The notes under the pieces: generated by a model | Told to the model about the DNA's origin: nothing | What the model saw: the letters and a program-made list of their open reading frames with translations, nothing else | The model's database searches: none | Translations under genes and position numbers: made by a program | Assembly: GCF_018362975.1 (NCBI RefSeq) | Contig: NZ_CP074371.1 | Span: 1,984,001 to 2,048,000 of the forward strand | Direction of reading: 5' to 3' | DNA length: 64,000 bases | Origin: Nocardia tengchongensis | GTDB lineage: Bacteria > Actinomycetota > Actinomycetes > Mycobacteriales > Mycobacteriaceae | Shown: positions 9,687 through 17,915 of the stretch, in pieces | How positions within the stretch are numbered: position 1 is the first letter of the stretch | How the letters are laid out: each line of letters opens with the position of its first letter

Positions 9687-11306
9687 ATGACTGCCACCAT
9701 CGAAACCCCCAGCGCCCCCACCCGTCCGCCGCGTCAGTCGCTGCCGCGCCGCGTCTTCGGCCTGCTCCGCAATACCTGGCGCGGCCTGACCAGCATGCGT
9801 ACCGCGCTCATGCTGTTGTTCCTGCTGGCCCTGGCCGCCATTCCGGGCGCGCTGCTGCCGCAGCGCAGCCTGAACGCGGGCAAGGTCGACGACTACATCC
9901 GCAATCGCGCGACCCTGGGTCCGTGGATGGACCGGTTGCAGCTGTTCGACGTGTTCTCCAGTTTCTGGTTCACGGCCGTCTACGTGCTGCTGTTCGTCTC
10001 GCTGGTGGGCTGCATCCTGCCGCGCTGCGTGGACCACTACCGCGCGCTGCGCGCCCCGCTGACCAAGGCGCCGCGCAACCTGTCGCGGCTGCCGCATCAC
10101 TGGTCCGGCGCCGACGCGGCCACCCCGGAGCAGGTGCTGGATCGGGCCCGCGGCCAGATGCGCGGCTGGCGCACGGTGGTGCAGCCCGGCGAGCGCGAAG
10201 GGGAACTGACCCTCTCGGCGGAGAAGGGCTACACCCGCGAGCTCGGCAACCTGGTCTTCCACCTGGCCCTGGTGTGCCTGCTGGCCGCGATCGCGATCGG
10301 CAAGCTGTTCGGCTACGAGGGCAATGTGGTGGTGCTGGCCAACGACGGGCCGGGTTTCTGCACCACGTCGCCCGCGGTGTTCGACTCGTTCAAGGCCGGC
10401 AACGTCAACGACGGCACCGGGCTGACCCCGATGTGCGTGCGGGTCAAGGACTTCAAGGCCGACTACCTGAAGAACGGTCAGGCGGCGATGTTCACCTCGA
10501 ACATCCAGTACCAGACCGGTTCGGATCTGGCCGATGGCAAGTGGAACGACACCACCATTCAGGTGAACCATCCGCTGCGTGTCGCCGGGGACCGGGTGTA
10601 CCTGCAGGGCCACGGTTTCGCGCCCAAGTTCACGGTGACCTTCCCGAACGGGCAGACCCGCACCGAGGCCATCCAGTGGAAGCCGGACGACGGCACCACC
10701 TTCCTGTCCTCGGGCGTGCTGCGCATCGATCCGCCGGGCGGCATGTATCCGAACGAGGACGAGCGCCGCAAGCATCAGGTCGCGATCCAGGGTCTGTTCG
10801 CGCCGACCGCGTTGATGCACGGGCAGCTGCTGACCTCCCGCTATCCGGCGATGACCGATCCGGCCGTCGCGATCGACATCTACCAGGGCGATACCGGTCT
10901 GGACACCGGCCGCGCGCAGTCGTTGTTCTCGCTGGATCCGGAGATGATCAAGCAGGGCCGGCTGGTGAAGGCGCAGCGCGTGAACCTGAAGCCGGGGGAG
11001 ACCTCGACGCTGGCCGACGGCACCAAGGTGACCTTCGACGGTGCGGAAGAGTTCGTGAACCTGCAGGTTTCGCATGATCCGGCGCAGCAGTGGGTGCTGG
11101 TGTCGGCGCTGACCATGATGGCGGGCCTGCTGGTGTCGCTGCTGGTGAAGCGTCGCCGCATCTGGCTGCGCGTGTACCCGGACACCGCGCCGGACGGTGT
11201 ACGACGTACCGTAGTAGAAATGGGCGGATTGGCCCGCACCGACCAGGCCGGTTGGGGCGGCGAGTTCGACCGCCTGCGCGAGCGGCTGCTGACGGGAGAG
11301 AAGTAA
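9687..11306 (+). CDS. resB: Cytochrome c biogenesis protein ResB
   Basis: The 539-residue product is the ResB half of the system II cytochrome c haem lyase. Seen: three N-terminal membrane helices (TSMRTALMLLFLLALAAIPG; FTAVYVLLFVSLVGCILPRC; NLVFHLALVCLLAAIAIG), a large extracytoplasmic domain of ~280 residues, and a last helix (WVLVSALTMMAGLLVSLLV) with a cytoplasmic tail. ResB works with CcsB, the next gene, whose ATG overlaps this stop by one base (TAATG). Confidence 0.94.
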   Translation: MTATIETPSAPTRPPRQSLPRRVFGLLRNTWRGLTSMRTALMLLFLLALAAIPGALLPQRSLNAGKVDDYIRNRATLGPWMDRLQLFDVFSSFWFTAVYVLLFVSLVGCILPRCVDHYRALRAPLTKAPRNLSRLPHHWSGADAATPEQVLDRARGQMRGWRTVVQPGEREGELTLSAEKGYTRELGNLVFHLALVCLLAAIAIGKLFGYEGNVVVLANDGPGFCTTSPAVFDSFKAGNVNDGTGLTPMCVRVKDFKADYLKNGQAAMFTSNIQYQTGSDLADGKWNDTTIQVNHPLRVAGDRVYLQGHGFAPKFTVTFPNGQTRTEAIQWKPDDGTTFLSSGVLRIDPPGGMYPNEDERRKHQVAIQGLFAPTALMHGQLLTSRYPAMTDPAVAIDIYQGDTGLDTGRAQSLFSLDPEMIKQGRLVKAQRVNLKPGETSTLADGTKVTFDGAEEFVNLQVSHDPAQQWVLVSALTMMAGLLVSLLVKRRRIWLRVYPDTAPDGVRRTVVEMGGLARTDQAGWGGEFDRLRERLLTGEK

Positions 11307-12295
11307 TGCCGATCGACGAGAACCTCGCCTCCTACAGCGACCTCGGGTTCAAATCGGCCATCGTGATCTACGCGCTGGTCTGGATCATGCTGGTCTGGCA
11401 GTTCGCGCTCACCCGCACGGTGCCGACCACCACCCGCGAACTGGTCACCGCCGGAGGCGGTTCCGAGCCGGTGGCCGAACCGCCCGCACCGAACGTGCCC
11501 GGCAAGGTGGAGCCCCGCGGCGCCGGTCGTCCGTTCTCCGAGCGGCTCGGCAATATGGGCTTCGCGGTGCTGTTCGTCGGCTTCGGCGTGCACGTGGCCT
11601 CGATCGTGTTGCGCGGCTTCGCGACCCACCGTTTCCCGCTGGGCAATATGTTCGAGTTCATCTCGATGGCCTGCGCGGCCGCGGTGCTGCTCGGCCTGAT
11701 CCTGCTGAACGACCAGCGCTACCGCGGCATGTGGTCGTTCCTGCTGACCCCGGTGCTGATCCTGCTGTTCCTGGCGGGCACCAAGCTGCACGTGGACGCG
11801 GCCCCTGTGGTCCCCGCCCTGAAGTCCTACTGGCTGCCGATCCACGTCACCGTGATCTCGATCGGTTCGGGCGTCTTCCTGGTCTCGGGTATCGCCAGCC
11901 TGCTGTTCCTGTTCCGCATCTGGCAGCCCGCCGGCGCGGAGGCCGACAACATCTGGGGCCAGCTGGCCCGTCGTCTCCCCGACGCCCAGCTGCTGGACCG
12001 ACTCGCCTACCGCACCACCATCATCGGCTTTCCGATCTTCGGTTCGGGCGTCATCCTGGGCGCGATCTGGGCCGAGGCGGCGTGGGGCCGTTTCTGGGGC
12101 TGGGATCCCAAGGAGACCTGCTCGTTCATCGCCTGGGTCCTCTACGCCGCCTACCTGCACGCCCGTGCCACCTCCGGCTGGCGTGACACCAAGGCGGCCT
12201 GGATCAACATCGCCGGTTTCGTCGCGATGCTGTTCAACCTCTTCATCATCAACATCGTGGTCAGCGGCCTGCACTCGTATGCCGGACTGAACTGA
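11306..12295 (+). CDS. ccsB: Cytochrome c haem lyase subunit CcsB/ResC
   Basis: A 329-residue polytopic membrane protein that moves haem and joins it to apocytochrome c. The diagnostic tryptophan-rich WWD-type segment reads WGRFWGWDPKETCSFIAWVL near residue 255, and conserved histidines (GVHVASIVL, LPIHVTVIS, SGLHSYAG) could ligate haem. An N-terminal helix (SAIVIYALVWIMLVWQFAL) is followed by a Pro/Gly-rich linker of ~45 residues. Last gene of the hemL operon; a hairpin follows 14 bases after the stop. Confidence 0.95.
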   Translation: MPIDENLASYSDLGFKSAIVIYALVWIMLVWQFALTRTVPTTTRELVTAGGGSEPVAEPPAPNVPGKVEPRGAGRPFSERLGNMGFAVLFVGFGVHVASIVLRGFATHRFPLGNMFEFISMACAAAVLLGLILLNDQRYRGMWSFLLTPVLILLFLAGTKLHVDAAPVVPALKSYWLPIHVTVISIGSGVFLVSGIASLLFLFRIWQPAGAEADNIWGQLARRLPDAQLLDRLAYRTTIIGFPIFGSGVILGAIWAEAAWGRFWGWDPKETCSFIAWVLYAAYLHARATSGWRDTKAAWINIAGFVAMLFNLFIINIVVSGLHSYAGLN

Positions 12296-12309
12296 TCCAA
12301 CGGTTTTCG

Positions 12310-12344
12310 AAGGCCCCGGCGCGGTTGTGCCGGGGCCTTCTTTG
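12310..12344 (+). terminator. Intrinsic terminator of the hemL-ccsB operon
   Basis: An 11-bp stem (AAGGCCCCGGC at 12310-12320 with its complement at 12329-12339) and an 8-nt loop, followed by CTTTG. It ends the operon just before the kshA promoter region. Confidence 0.8.
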
Positions 12345-12398
12345 TGCCGGCACTACCCCTGAACGCTGTTGCGCTGTACGGTATTAAGCGACAGTGAT

Positions 12399-12412
12399 TA
12401 GAACACGTTCTA
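12399..12412 (+). promoter_or_regulatory. KstR operator upstream of kshA
   Basis: TAGAACACGTTCTA is a perfect 14-bp palindrome and matches the known KstR consensus TNNAACNNGTTNNA. KstR is the TetR-type repressor of cholesterol catabolism genes in Mycobacteriales and is released by steroid-CoA intermediates. The site ends 24 bases before the kshA ATG. Confidence 0.9.
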
Positions 12413-12436
12413 GTTTTCAAGTGAGGGGACCTCGAC

Positions 12437-13627
12437 ATGGCAGTGTCGCCGGAAGGCCGCGTTCGCAAGGTTCGCGAGATCGATGTGGGCGAGGCGCCCT
12501 CGCGGTACGCGCGGGGATGGCATTGCCTCGGGCTGGCCGGCCCGTTCCGGGACGGCAAGCCGCATCAGATCTCGGCTTTCGGGACCAAGCTGGTGGTCTT
12601 CGCCGACAGTAAGAACGAGCTGCACGTGCTCGACTCCTACTGCCGGCACCTCGGCGGCGATCTCTCCATGGGTGAGGTCAAGGGCGACTCCATCGCGTGC
12701 CCGTTCCACGACTGGCGCTGGGGCGGCAACGGCAAGTGCACCGGGATTCCCTACGCCCGGCGGGTTCCGCCGCTGGCGCGGACCCGGTCCTGGACCACGC
12801 TCGAGCGCAACGGCCAGCTCTACGTGTGGCACGACCACGAGGGCAACCCGCCCACCGACGAGGTGACGATCCCCTACATCGAGGGCCCGTTCACCGACGC
12901 AGAGGGCAAGGGCCTGGAGGCGATCGGCGACGGCTGGACCGACTGGACCTGGGAGTCCATGGTCATCGAGGGCTCCAACTGCCGCGAGATCATCGACAAC
13001 GTCGTGGACATGGCCCACTTCTTCTACATCCACTACGCATACCCGACGTTCTTCAAGAACGTCTTCGAGGGCCACGTCGCGACCCAGTACCTGGACTCCA
13101 CGGCCCGCCCGGACAAGGGCATGGCCACCCAGTACGGCGGCGACTCGACCCTGAAGTCGGTGGCCTCCTACTTCGGCCCGTCGTACATGGTGAACCCGCT
13201 GATCAACAACTACAGCGGTTTCGAGCTCGAGACCGTGCTGATCAACTGCCACTACCCGATCTCGCAGGACGCGTTCGTCCTGCAGTACGGCATGTCGGTG
13301 CGCAAGCCGCAGGGTGTGAGCGACGAGCAGGCCGACAAGATCGCCAAGAAGATGACCAAGGGCATCGGCGACGGCTTCCTGCAGGACGTCGAGATCTGGA
13401 AGCACAAATCCAAGATCGAGAACCCGCTGCTGACCGAGGAAGACGGCCCGGTCTACCAGCTGCGCCGCTGGTACGAGCAGTTCTACGTGGATGTCGCCGA
13501 TATCGACCCGAAGTCGGTGCAGCGCTTCGAGTTCGAGGTCGACACCACCAAGGCCAACGAGGCCTGGCAGGCGGAGGTCGCGGACAACCTGCGCCGCAAG
13601 GCGGAAGAGGACGCTGTCAGCCACTGA
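12437..13627 (+). CDS. kshA: 3-ketosteroid 9-alpha-hydroxylase, oxygenase component
   Basis: KshA is the Rieske oxygenase that hydroxylates C9 of androstadienedione or its CoA-thioester precursors, which opens steroid ring B. The 396-residue protein shows the Rieske [2Fe-2S] ligands in DSYCRHLGGDLSMGE and SIACPFHDWRWGG (CxH...CxxH). The mononuclear iron site is NVVDMAHFFYIHYAYP (Asp, His, His). The ATG has a GAGGGG ribosome site nine bases upstream and a KstR operator beyond that. The reductase partner (KshB) is not in this window. It ends in a convergent arrangement with a small gene at 13707. Confidence 0.95.
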   Translation: MAVSPEGRVRKVREIDVGEAPSRYARGWHCLGLAGPFRDGKPHQISAFGTKLVVFADSKNELHVLDSYCRHLGGDLSMGEVKGDSIACPFHDWRWGGNGKCTGIPYARRVPPLARTRSWTTLERNGQLYVWHDHEGNPPTDEVTIPYIEGPFTDAEGKGLEAIGDGWTDWTWESMVIEGSNCREIIDNVVDMAHFFYIHYAYPTFFKNVFEGHVATQYLDSTARPDKGMATQYGGDSTLKSVASYFGPSYMVNPLINNYSGFELETVLINCHYPISQDAFVLQYGMSVRKPQGVSDEQADKIAKKMTKGIGDGFLQDVEIWKHKSKIENPLLTEEDGPVYQLRRWYEQFYVDVADIDPKSVQRFEFEVDTTKANEAWQAEVADNLRRKAEEDAVSH

Positions 13628-13648
13628 CGGCGGAATCGGCTGCCGCGC

Positions 13649-13698
13649 AAGGGCCCCGCGCCGGTCTCGGTCACCCGAGGCGAGGCGTGTGGGCCCTT
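13649..13698. terminator. Bidirectional hairpin between convergent genes
   Basis: Outer arms AAGGGCCC (13649-13656) and GGGCCCTT (13691-13698) enclose an inner stem CTCGG/CCGAG (13666-13670, 13675-13679). It lies between kshA and the opposing small gene and can serve both. Confidence 0.55.
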
Positions 13699-13706
13699 CG
13701 GCCCTT

Positions 13707-13907
13707 TCACTCGGGCTCGTGTTCCCCGAGTTCGACGTCGGCCATGCGTACTTCGCCGCGGGTCAGCGGTTCGTAGTCCGAGCCCGTTTCCTCCCGGATC
13801 AGGTGCATGTCCGATAGTTGCCCGTGCCGCTCGGCCCGCCGGGCGGCCGCTCGCTCGTCCCCGGCCTTGCGCCGCGCGTCCTGCGACAGGTTCTGTTCAC
13901 GCTCCAT
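13707..13907 (-). CDS. Small charged protein of unknown function
   Basis: A 66-residue hydrophilic protein with a basic first half (LSQDARRKAGDERAAARRAE) and an acidic second half (MADVELGEHEPE). The ATG at 13907 is supported by a strong GGAGGTG ribosome site seven bases upstream. No hydrophobic segment or known motif is visible. It belongs to a run of small minus-strand genes (13.7-14.6 kb). Confidence 0.6.
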   Translation of the reverse strand: MEREQNLSQDARRKAGDERAAARRAERHGQLSDMHLIREETGSDYEPLTRGEVRMADVELGEHEPE

Positions 13908-14088
13908 CGAGGCACCTCCACATGGGACCCGCTGTGGAACCAGTCTGGCTCAGTATGCGCGCGACGGCGGCGCGGGGCGATGGGCTCGGCCCGGAAAACG
14001 ACCATCCCCCGTGGGCTGCGCCGAGGCGGTTCCACGGGGGACGGTCACATATATCGCTATGGCTACTTCGTTGGCGAGCTTCGGTAAT

Positions 14089-14277
14089 TCATTTGGATTC
14101 GCCATCACGATGCTCGCGGGCGAGCTTGGCGAGGAAATCCGGATCGTCTTCTGGACCGATGATGCGGTTGCGCCGAGCGGGTGCTGGGCCGGTGCCGGCC
14201 GATCGCTGGGGTCCGAAAGCCTTCCAGCACAGCATCGCGACGGTCACCACCGCGATGAGTGCCAACAGATACGTCAC
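14089..14277 (-). CDS. Small single-helix membrane protein
   Basis: The 62-residue product begins with a membrane helix (TYLLALIAVVTVAMLCWKAF) and continues as a charged cytoplasmic tail (RNRIIGPEDDPDFLAKLARE). Two GTG codons are possible starts. The one at 14277 is preferred because AGGAGG stands eight bases before it, whereas the GTG at 14286 overlaps that same AGGAGG. No family recognised. It lies just downstream of the BldC-like regulator on the same strand. Confidence 0.65.
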   Translation of the reverse strand: MTYLLALIAVVTVAMLCWKAFGPQRSAGTGPAPARRNRIIGPEDDPDFLAKLAREHRDGESK

Positions 14278-14359
14278 GTCGCTCACCTCCTGAGATCGAG
14301 GGTAATCCGAGTGCGTACCCGCAGCATGTGAAGCGGGCGGTTATCCGTGAAAATCGGTA

Positions 14360-14590
14360 TTACACGCGGGCCTCGGTGGTGAGGGACCGCAAGAGTTGCA
14401 GAACTTCCGACTCCCGGAACCGGCGGTGACCGCCCGGAGTCCGGAGGGAGCCGAGCCGACCCGCGTGAGCCCACCGGGTCACGGTCTTCGGATCGACATG
14501 GAACATGGCAGCGACTTGGCCTGGGGTGAGCAGGGTGTCCTGACCGGTGACGGAACCCAATGCGCGGCTCGCCGCGGTGAACGCAGTCAT
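14360..14590 (-). CDS. BldC-family helix-turn-helix regulator
   Basis: A ~76-residue DNA-binding protein consisting almost only of a MerR-like winged helix: LLTPGQVAAMFHVDPKTVTR, then WAHAGRLGSLRTPGGHRRFR with the wing motif TPGGHRRF, and ESEVLQLLRSL. This is the BldC pattern, a small actinobacterial regulator of development and stress that binds direct repeats head to tail. The frame stays open upstream to 14635, but MTAFTAASRALGSVTGQD at 14590 is the usual family start. Target genes cannot be told from the sequence. Confidence 0.85.
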   Translation of the reverse strand: MTAFTAASRALGSVTGQDTLLTPGQVAAMFHVDPKTVTRWAHAGRLGSLRTPGGHRRFRESEVLQLLRSLTTEARV

Positions 14591-14842
14591 TCGCAAACCT
14601 TTCCGTTTCGACAGATCCCTCATCAGTAGCGACATCGTTGCACTGCAACCCCTGGGTGTTCGAACGGTCTCGCTTTGGTAAAGAGGAAGTAATAGACAAA
14701 ACGGATATCCGTTATGTGTTTACGGTCACGTTTGGCCGCGATGCAGCGAACCGCCAGCGACATACGGGGCGGTTGGCTTTCTGACCTGGGCGGACGAGGG
14801 TCGCGGCGGTTTCCGGTTCCGCCGTCACCTAGGCTGGGCGGC

Positions 14843-15154
14843 GTGAGTGAAGCAACCCGACCCGACGGTGCGGGCCGCAGCCTGGCCCGCAATCTGGCCC
14901 TCTACACCGTGGCCCGGCTCGGGCTGGTCGTCATCATCACCGCGGTCATCATGGGTGTGGCCGCCCTGGTGAAGGTGTCCATTCCGCTCATCGTCGCCCT
15001 GCTGTTCGGCCTGCTGATCGCCATGCCGCTGTCGCTGGTGCTGTTCAAGAAGCTGCGCACGCAGGTCAACAAGGACATCGCGGCGGTGGACGCCAAGCGC
15101 CGCGCGGACCGCGATCAGCTGCGCTCGCGGCTGCAGGGCAAGGACGAGCAGTGA
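14843..15154 (+). CDS. DUF4229-type membrane protein
   Basis: The 103-residue protein has two membrane helices ([20 protein letters not shown] and [21 protein letters not shown], residues ~25-70) and a charged C-terminal helix ([20 protein letters not shown]). This is the layout of the actinobacterial DUF4229 family, by recall. The GTG at 14843 is the last sensible start; its TGA overlaps the next GTG by four bases, so it is translationally coupled to the cysteine-metabolism enzyme gene that follows. Confidence 0.75.
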   Translation: MSEATRPDGAGRSLARNLALYTVARLGLVVIITAVIMGVAALVKVSIPLIVALLFGLLIAMPLSLVLFKKLRTQVNKDIAAVDAKRRADRDQLRSRLQGKDEQ

Positions 15155-16237
15155 AACGCTGCGATCGCAGCGCACCCCGCGACTGGGTGGACAACGCCGT
15201 CCGGCTCATCGACGCCGACTCCCAGCGCAGCGCGGACACGCATTTGCTGCGCTACCCGCTGCCCCCGGAGTGGGGCGTTCAGCTTTATCTGAAGGATGAA
15301 TCCACCCATCCGACCGGCAGTCTCAAGCACCGCCTGGCGAGATCGCTGTTCCTGTACGCCATTTGCAACGGCTGGGTCACCGAGGGCACCACGGTGGTGG
15401 AGGCTTCGTCCGGATCGACCGCGATCAGCGAGGCGTACTTCGCCAAGATGCTGGGCCTGGACTTCGTCGCCGTGGTCCCGGCCAAGACGTCTCCGGAGAA
15501 GCTGGCCCTCATCGAGGCCCAGGGCGGACGCTGTCACCTGGTCGAACGCGCCCCCGACATCTACGCCGAGGCGGCGCGCTTGGCGGCCGAGACCGGCGGC
15601 CACTACATGGACCAGTTCACCAATGCCGAGCGCGCCACCGACTGGCGCGGCAACAACAACATCGCGGAATCCATCTTCCAGCAGATGGAACTGGAGACCC
15701 ATCCGGTGCCGGACTGGGTGGTGGTCGGTGCGGGGACCGGCGGCACCGGTGCGACCATCGGCCGCTATCTGCGCTACAAGCGGCACGCCACGCGGCTGGC
15801 CGTGGTGGACCCGGAGAATTCGGCCTTCTACGGCGGCTACGAGCTGGGGGACCTGGGATTCGAGACCGGAATGCCGTCGCGGATCGAGGGTATCGGGCGG
15901 CCGCGGGTGGAACCGTCCTTCGTGCCGACGGTGGTGGACTGCATGATCGAGGTGCCGGACGCGGCCTCGGTGGCGGCTACCCGGCATGCCGGCACGGTGC
16001 TGGGCCGGCGGGTGGGCGGCTCCACGGGCACCAATCTGTGTGGGGGCCTTTGCCCTGATTGCCGAGATGATCGCGGAGAACCGTACCGGCAGTGTGGTGA
16101 CGCTGCTCTGTGACGGCGGAGACCGTTATGCCGGAACCTATTTCAATGACGAATGGGTTGCCGACCAGGGGCTGAGCTTGGCCGAGCCCACCGCGACGCT
16201 GACCGAATTCATCGCCACCGGTACTTGGTCGGGCTAG
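15151..16237 (+). pseudogene. cds1: Cds1-like PLP enzyme (cysteine desulfhydrase/synthase family), frameshifted near the 3' end
   Basis: The fold-type II PLP enzyme resembles Cds1 of M. tuberculosis, an L-cysteine desulfhydrase. Seen: [20 protein letters not shown] with the PLP lysine, [16 protein letters not shown] (phosphate contact), and a glycine-rich loop [20 protein letters not shown]. At [10 protein letters not shown] the frame is lost at 16041-16046 (a T followed by five G). Removing one base restores the rest: [20 protein letters not shown] through [12 protein letters not shown] at 16235-16237, about 361 residues. Removing the T would restore TNLWGAF, the wording I recall for the family; removing a G gives TNLCGAF. 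This is either a real lesion or an error. Confidence 0.88.
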
Positions 16238-16290
16238 TTTCCGCACCGCACGACGGGTCGGCTGATGTCGGTTGGTCACTCATCGGAAAG

Positions 16291-17160
16291 TTAGCTATCA
16301 AGTTGCCGCAAGGGGGTTGTCGGCATCGGATCTTTGCCTTGCGCAACGTTTTTCGGGCGTCTCGGCGGGGTCACAGTGCCCTCGGGGCTGTTAATAGCCC
16401 TTGACGTTTCGGGGCGCTGCCGCAGCATCGGACGGGTCACCGCGGTGGGTCGATCCACGACGGTGCCCATCACCAGAAGCCACGATTGCAGCGTCGATTG
16501 GGTGCGCCACAGATTGATCCGGAGCTCGGTGATGGCCAGTGTCCTCGGGTTGCGCACCAACTTGGTGAGATCGCCGCGTTCGACCGCGACCGTGTCGGAA
16601 TGCCACAGCAGTGCGAAATCCGGGTCGACCAGGCAGCGTTCGAGAATCTCGGCCCCGCGCTCGTCCTCGCCGGCGCGCGCGAGCTGCATGCGGAACCGGC
16701 TGACCGCCATGCGAGTCTCGTTGTCCCAGTTCACCATGACGGTGCGCGAGATCGGATTGAAGAACAGTCATTCCAGGTAGTTCGCGCCGGCCATCATCTC
16801 GGGGAAGAACTCGTGGTGCGCGGCATTGACGGCGACGATGTCCCACAGTCCGGTGATGTAGGCGCCGATGGCGGGGTTGAGCAGGTCCAGGTATTCCAGG
16901 TCGGCCGGGGTCGGCTGGTCCGGTTCGATGCGCGGCAGCGGTCCCTCGGCGAGCACGAGCGCATACTCGAAATCGACCGGTGTCAGCTTCAGTGCGGTGG
17001 TCAGGGATTCGATCACCCGTCGGGACGGATTGGCGCCGCCTTCGATCTTGGTCAGGTAGGGCACCGAGAGGTTGGCCAGCCAGGCCAATTGTGGGCGCGT
17101 GAGATTCGCGGTGGTGCGGCGCTGGCGAATGTACTCGCCGAACGTAGGAACTCCATCCAT
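16291..17160 (-). pseudogene. XRE-family regulator with MmyB-like ligand domain, interrupted by a TGA
   Basis: The first 130 codons give an XRE helix-turn-helix (FGEYIRQRRTTANLTRPQLA, LANLSVPYLTKIEGGANPSR) and the start of an MmyB-like domain (IGAYITGLWDIVAVNAAHHE). Codon 131 is TGA (16768-16770). Beyond it the same frame continues with LFFNPISRTVMVNWDNETRM and FRMQLARAGEDERGAEILER, the normal remainder of an MmyB domain. Family members carry Trp at this point (E-W-L/M-F), so a single TGG-to-TGA change explains it. The whole gene would encode about 289 residues. The downstream part could be made from an internal ATG at 16737, but without the DNA-binding domain. Confidence 0.85.
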
Positions 17161-17301
17161 TTACTTAGGCAGACCTTACTTGTATGGCCGTCAGGTACAC
17201 ACGCGGTTGGCGACGGATACCCGTGCGGTTCTTGCTGGACGGGGGCTCGGGCGATCCGTTCTGCTCCAATAGTTTGAAACAACAACAAATGGGGAGTCGA
17301 G

Positions 17302-17589
17302 TTGGGGCAGCAACCACGGGCGGCCGGAGATATGAATGTCACATTCGGGCCATGGGTGATCTCGACGGCGCACGGTCGCGCCGTCACCACGCAGCGCGGC
17401 ACGATCGGCAATGCCTGGGAGCCGACCGCACTCGGCCTGTATCGGGATCGCGACGGTGATCTCTGGGAGAAGGAAGCCGGCGGCTGGCGGCTGCGGCTGC
17501 AGGACGGCGTCCCGGTGGATCCCGACGCGCTGTGGGACTGGACCGACGGCTGCGTGCGCGACTACGCCCCGTTCGTCCCCTGCCGCTGA
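17302..17589 (+). CDS. Small hypothetical protein rich in tryptophan
   Basis: A 95-residue soluble protein: FGPWVISTAHGRAVTTQRGT, LGLYRDRDGDLWEKEAGGWR, ALWDWTDGCVRDYAPF. Five or more tryptophans and many acidic residues suggest a small beta-rich fold. The TTG at 17302 has a GGGGAG ribosome site 5-10 bases upstream; an ATG at 17332 is the alternative. It is divergent from the broken XRE regulator, whose family usually controls a neighbour, so this may be its former target. No family recognised. Confidence 0.55.
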   Translation: MGQQPRAAGDMNVTFGPWVISTAHGRAVTTQRGTIGNAWEPTALGLYRDRDGDLWEKEAGGWRLRLQDGVPVDPDALWDWTDGCVRDYAPFVPCR

Positions 17590-17644
17590 GGCGGCGCTCC
17601 ACGCCGTCCGCGGGGTTCCGCCGACGGTGAACACCCCCTCCGGA

Positions 17645-17691
17645 TTGTCAATTTTCGTTGACGCGCCGCGAGTGTCAACGTAAATTGACAC
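17645..17691 (+). promoter_or_regulatory. Promoter overlapped by two TGTCAA-N6-TTGAC palindromes
   Basis: Two inverted repeats share one pattern: TTGTCAA-N6-TTGACG (17645-17663) and GTGTCAA-N6-TTGACAC (17672-17691, perfect), with centres 27 bp apart. A sigma-70-like promoter can be read across them: -35 TTGACG (17658-17663), a 17-bp spacer and -10 TAAATT (17681-17686). The ATG of the HTH gene follows at 17694, seven bases after the -10 box, so the mRNA is probably leaderless. A protein bound to both sites would cover the whole promoter. Confidence 0.65.
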
Positions 17692-17693
17692 TC

Positions 17694-17915
17694 ATGAGTG
17701 AAGCAACGACTCTGGCGGCCGCCGCCGGCAGCCCCGACCCCCAGGTCGGGCTCCGCGCGGTGCTCGCGCTGCGTCGGCTGCTCGAGCGACTCGAGGCCAT
17801 CCAGGTCACCAATGCCCGCAAACAGGGCTGGTCCTGGCAGGCCATCGCCGACGCGCTCGAGGTCAGCCGGCAGGCGGTCCACCAGAAGTACAACCGGAAG
17901 GGCGGTATCCGCTGA
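17694..17915 (+). CDS. Small helix-turn-helix protein paired with a Clp_N protein
   Basis: A 73-residue protein with an N-terminal helical part (VGLRAVLALRRLLERLEAIQ) and a C-terminal helix-turn-helix (QGWSWQAIADALEVSRQAVH, then QKYNRKGG). It is likely to bind the palindromes directly before its own start codon and to control itself and the next gene; that is inference. No ribosome-binding site can be placed upstream because the second palindrome ends two bases before the ATG, which fits leaderless translation. Its TGA overlaps the next ATG by one base (TGATG). Confidence 0.82.
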   Translation: MSEATTLAAAAGSPDPQVGLRAVLALRRLLERLEAIQVTNARKQGWSWQAIADALEVSRQAVHQKYNRKGGIR

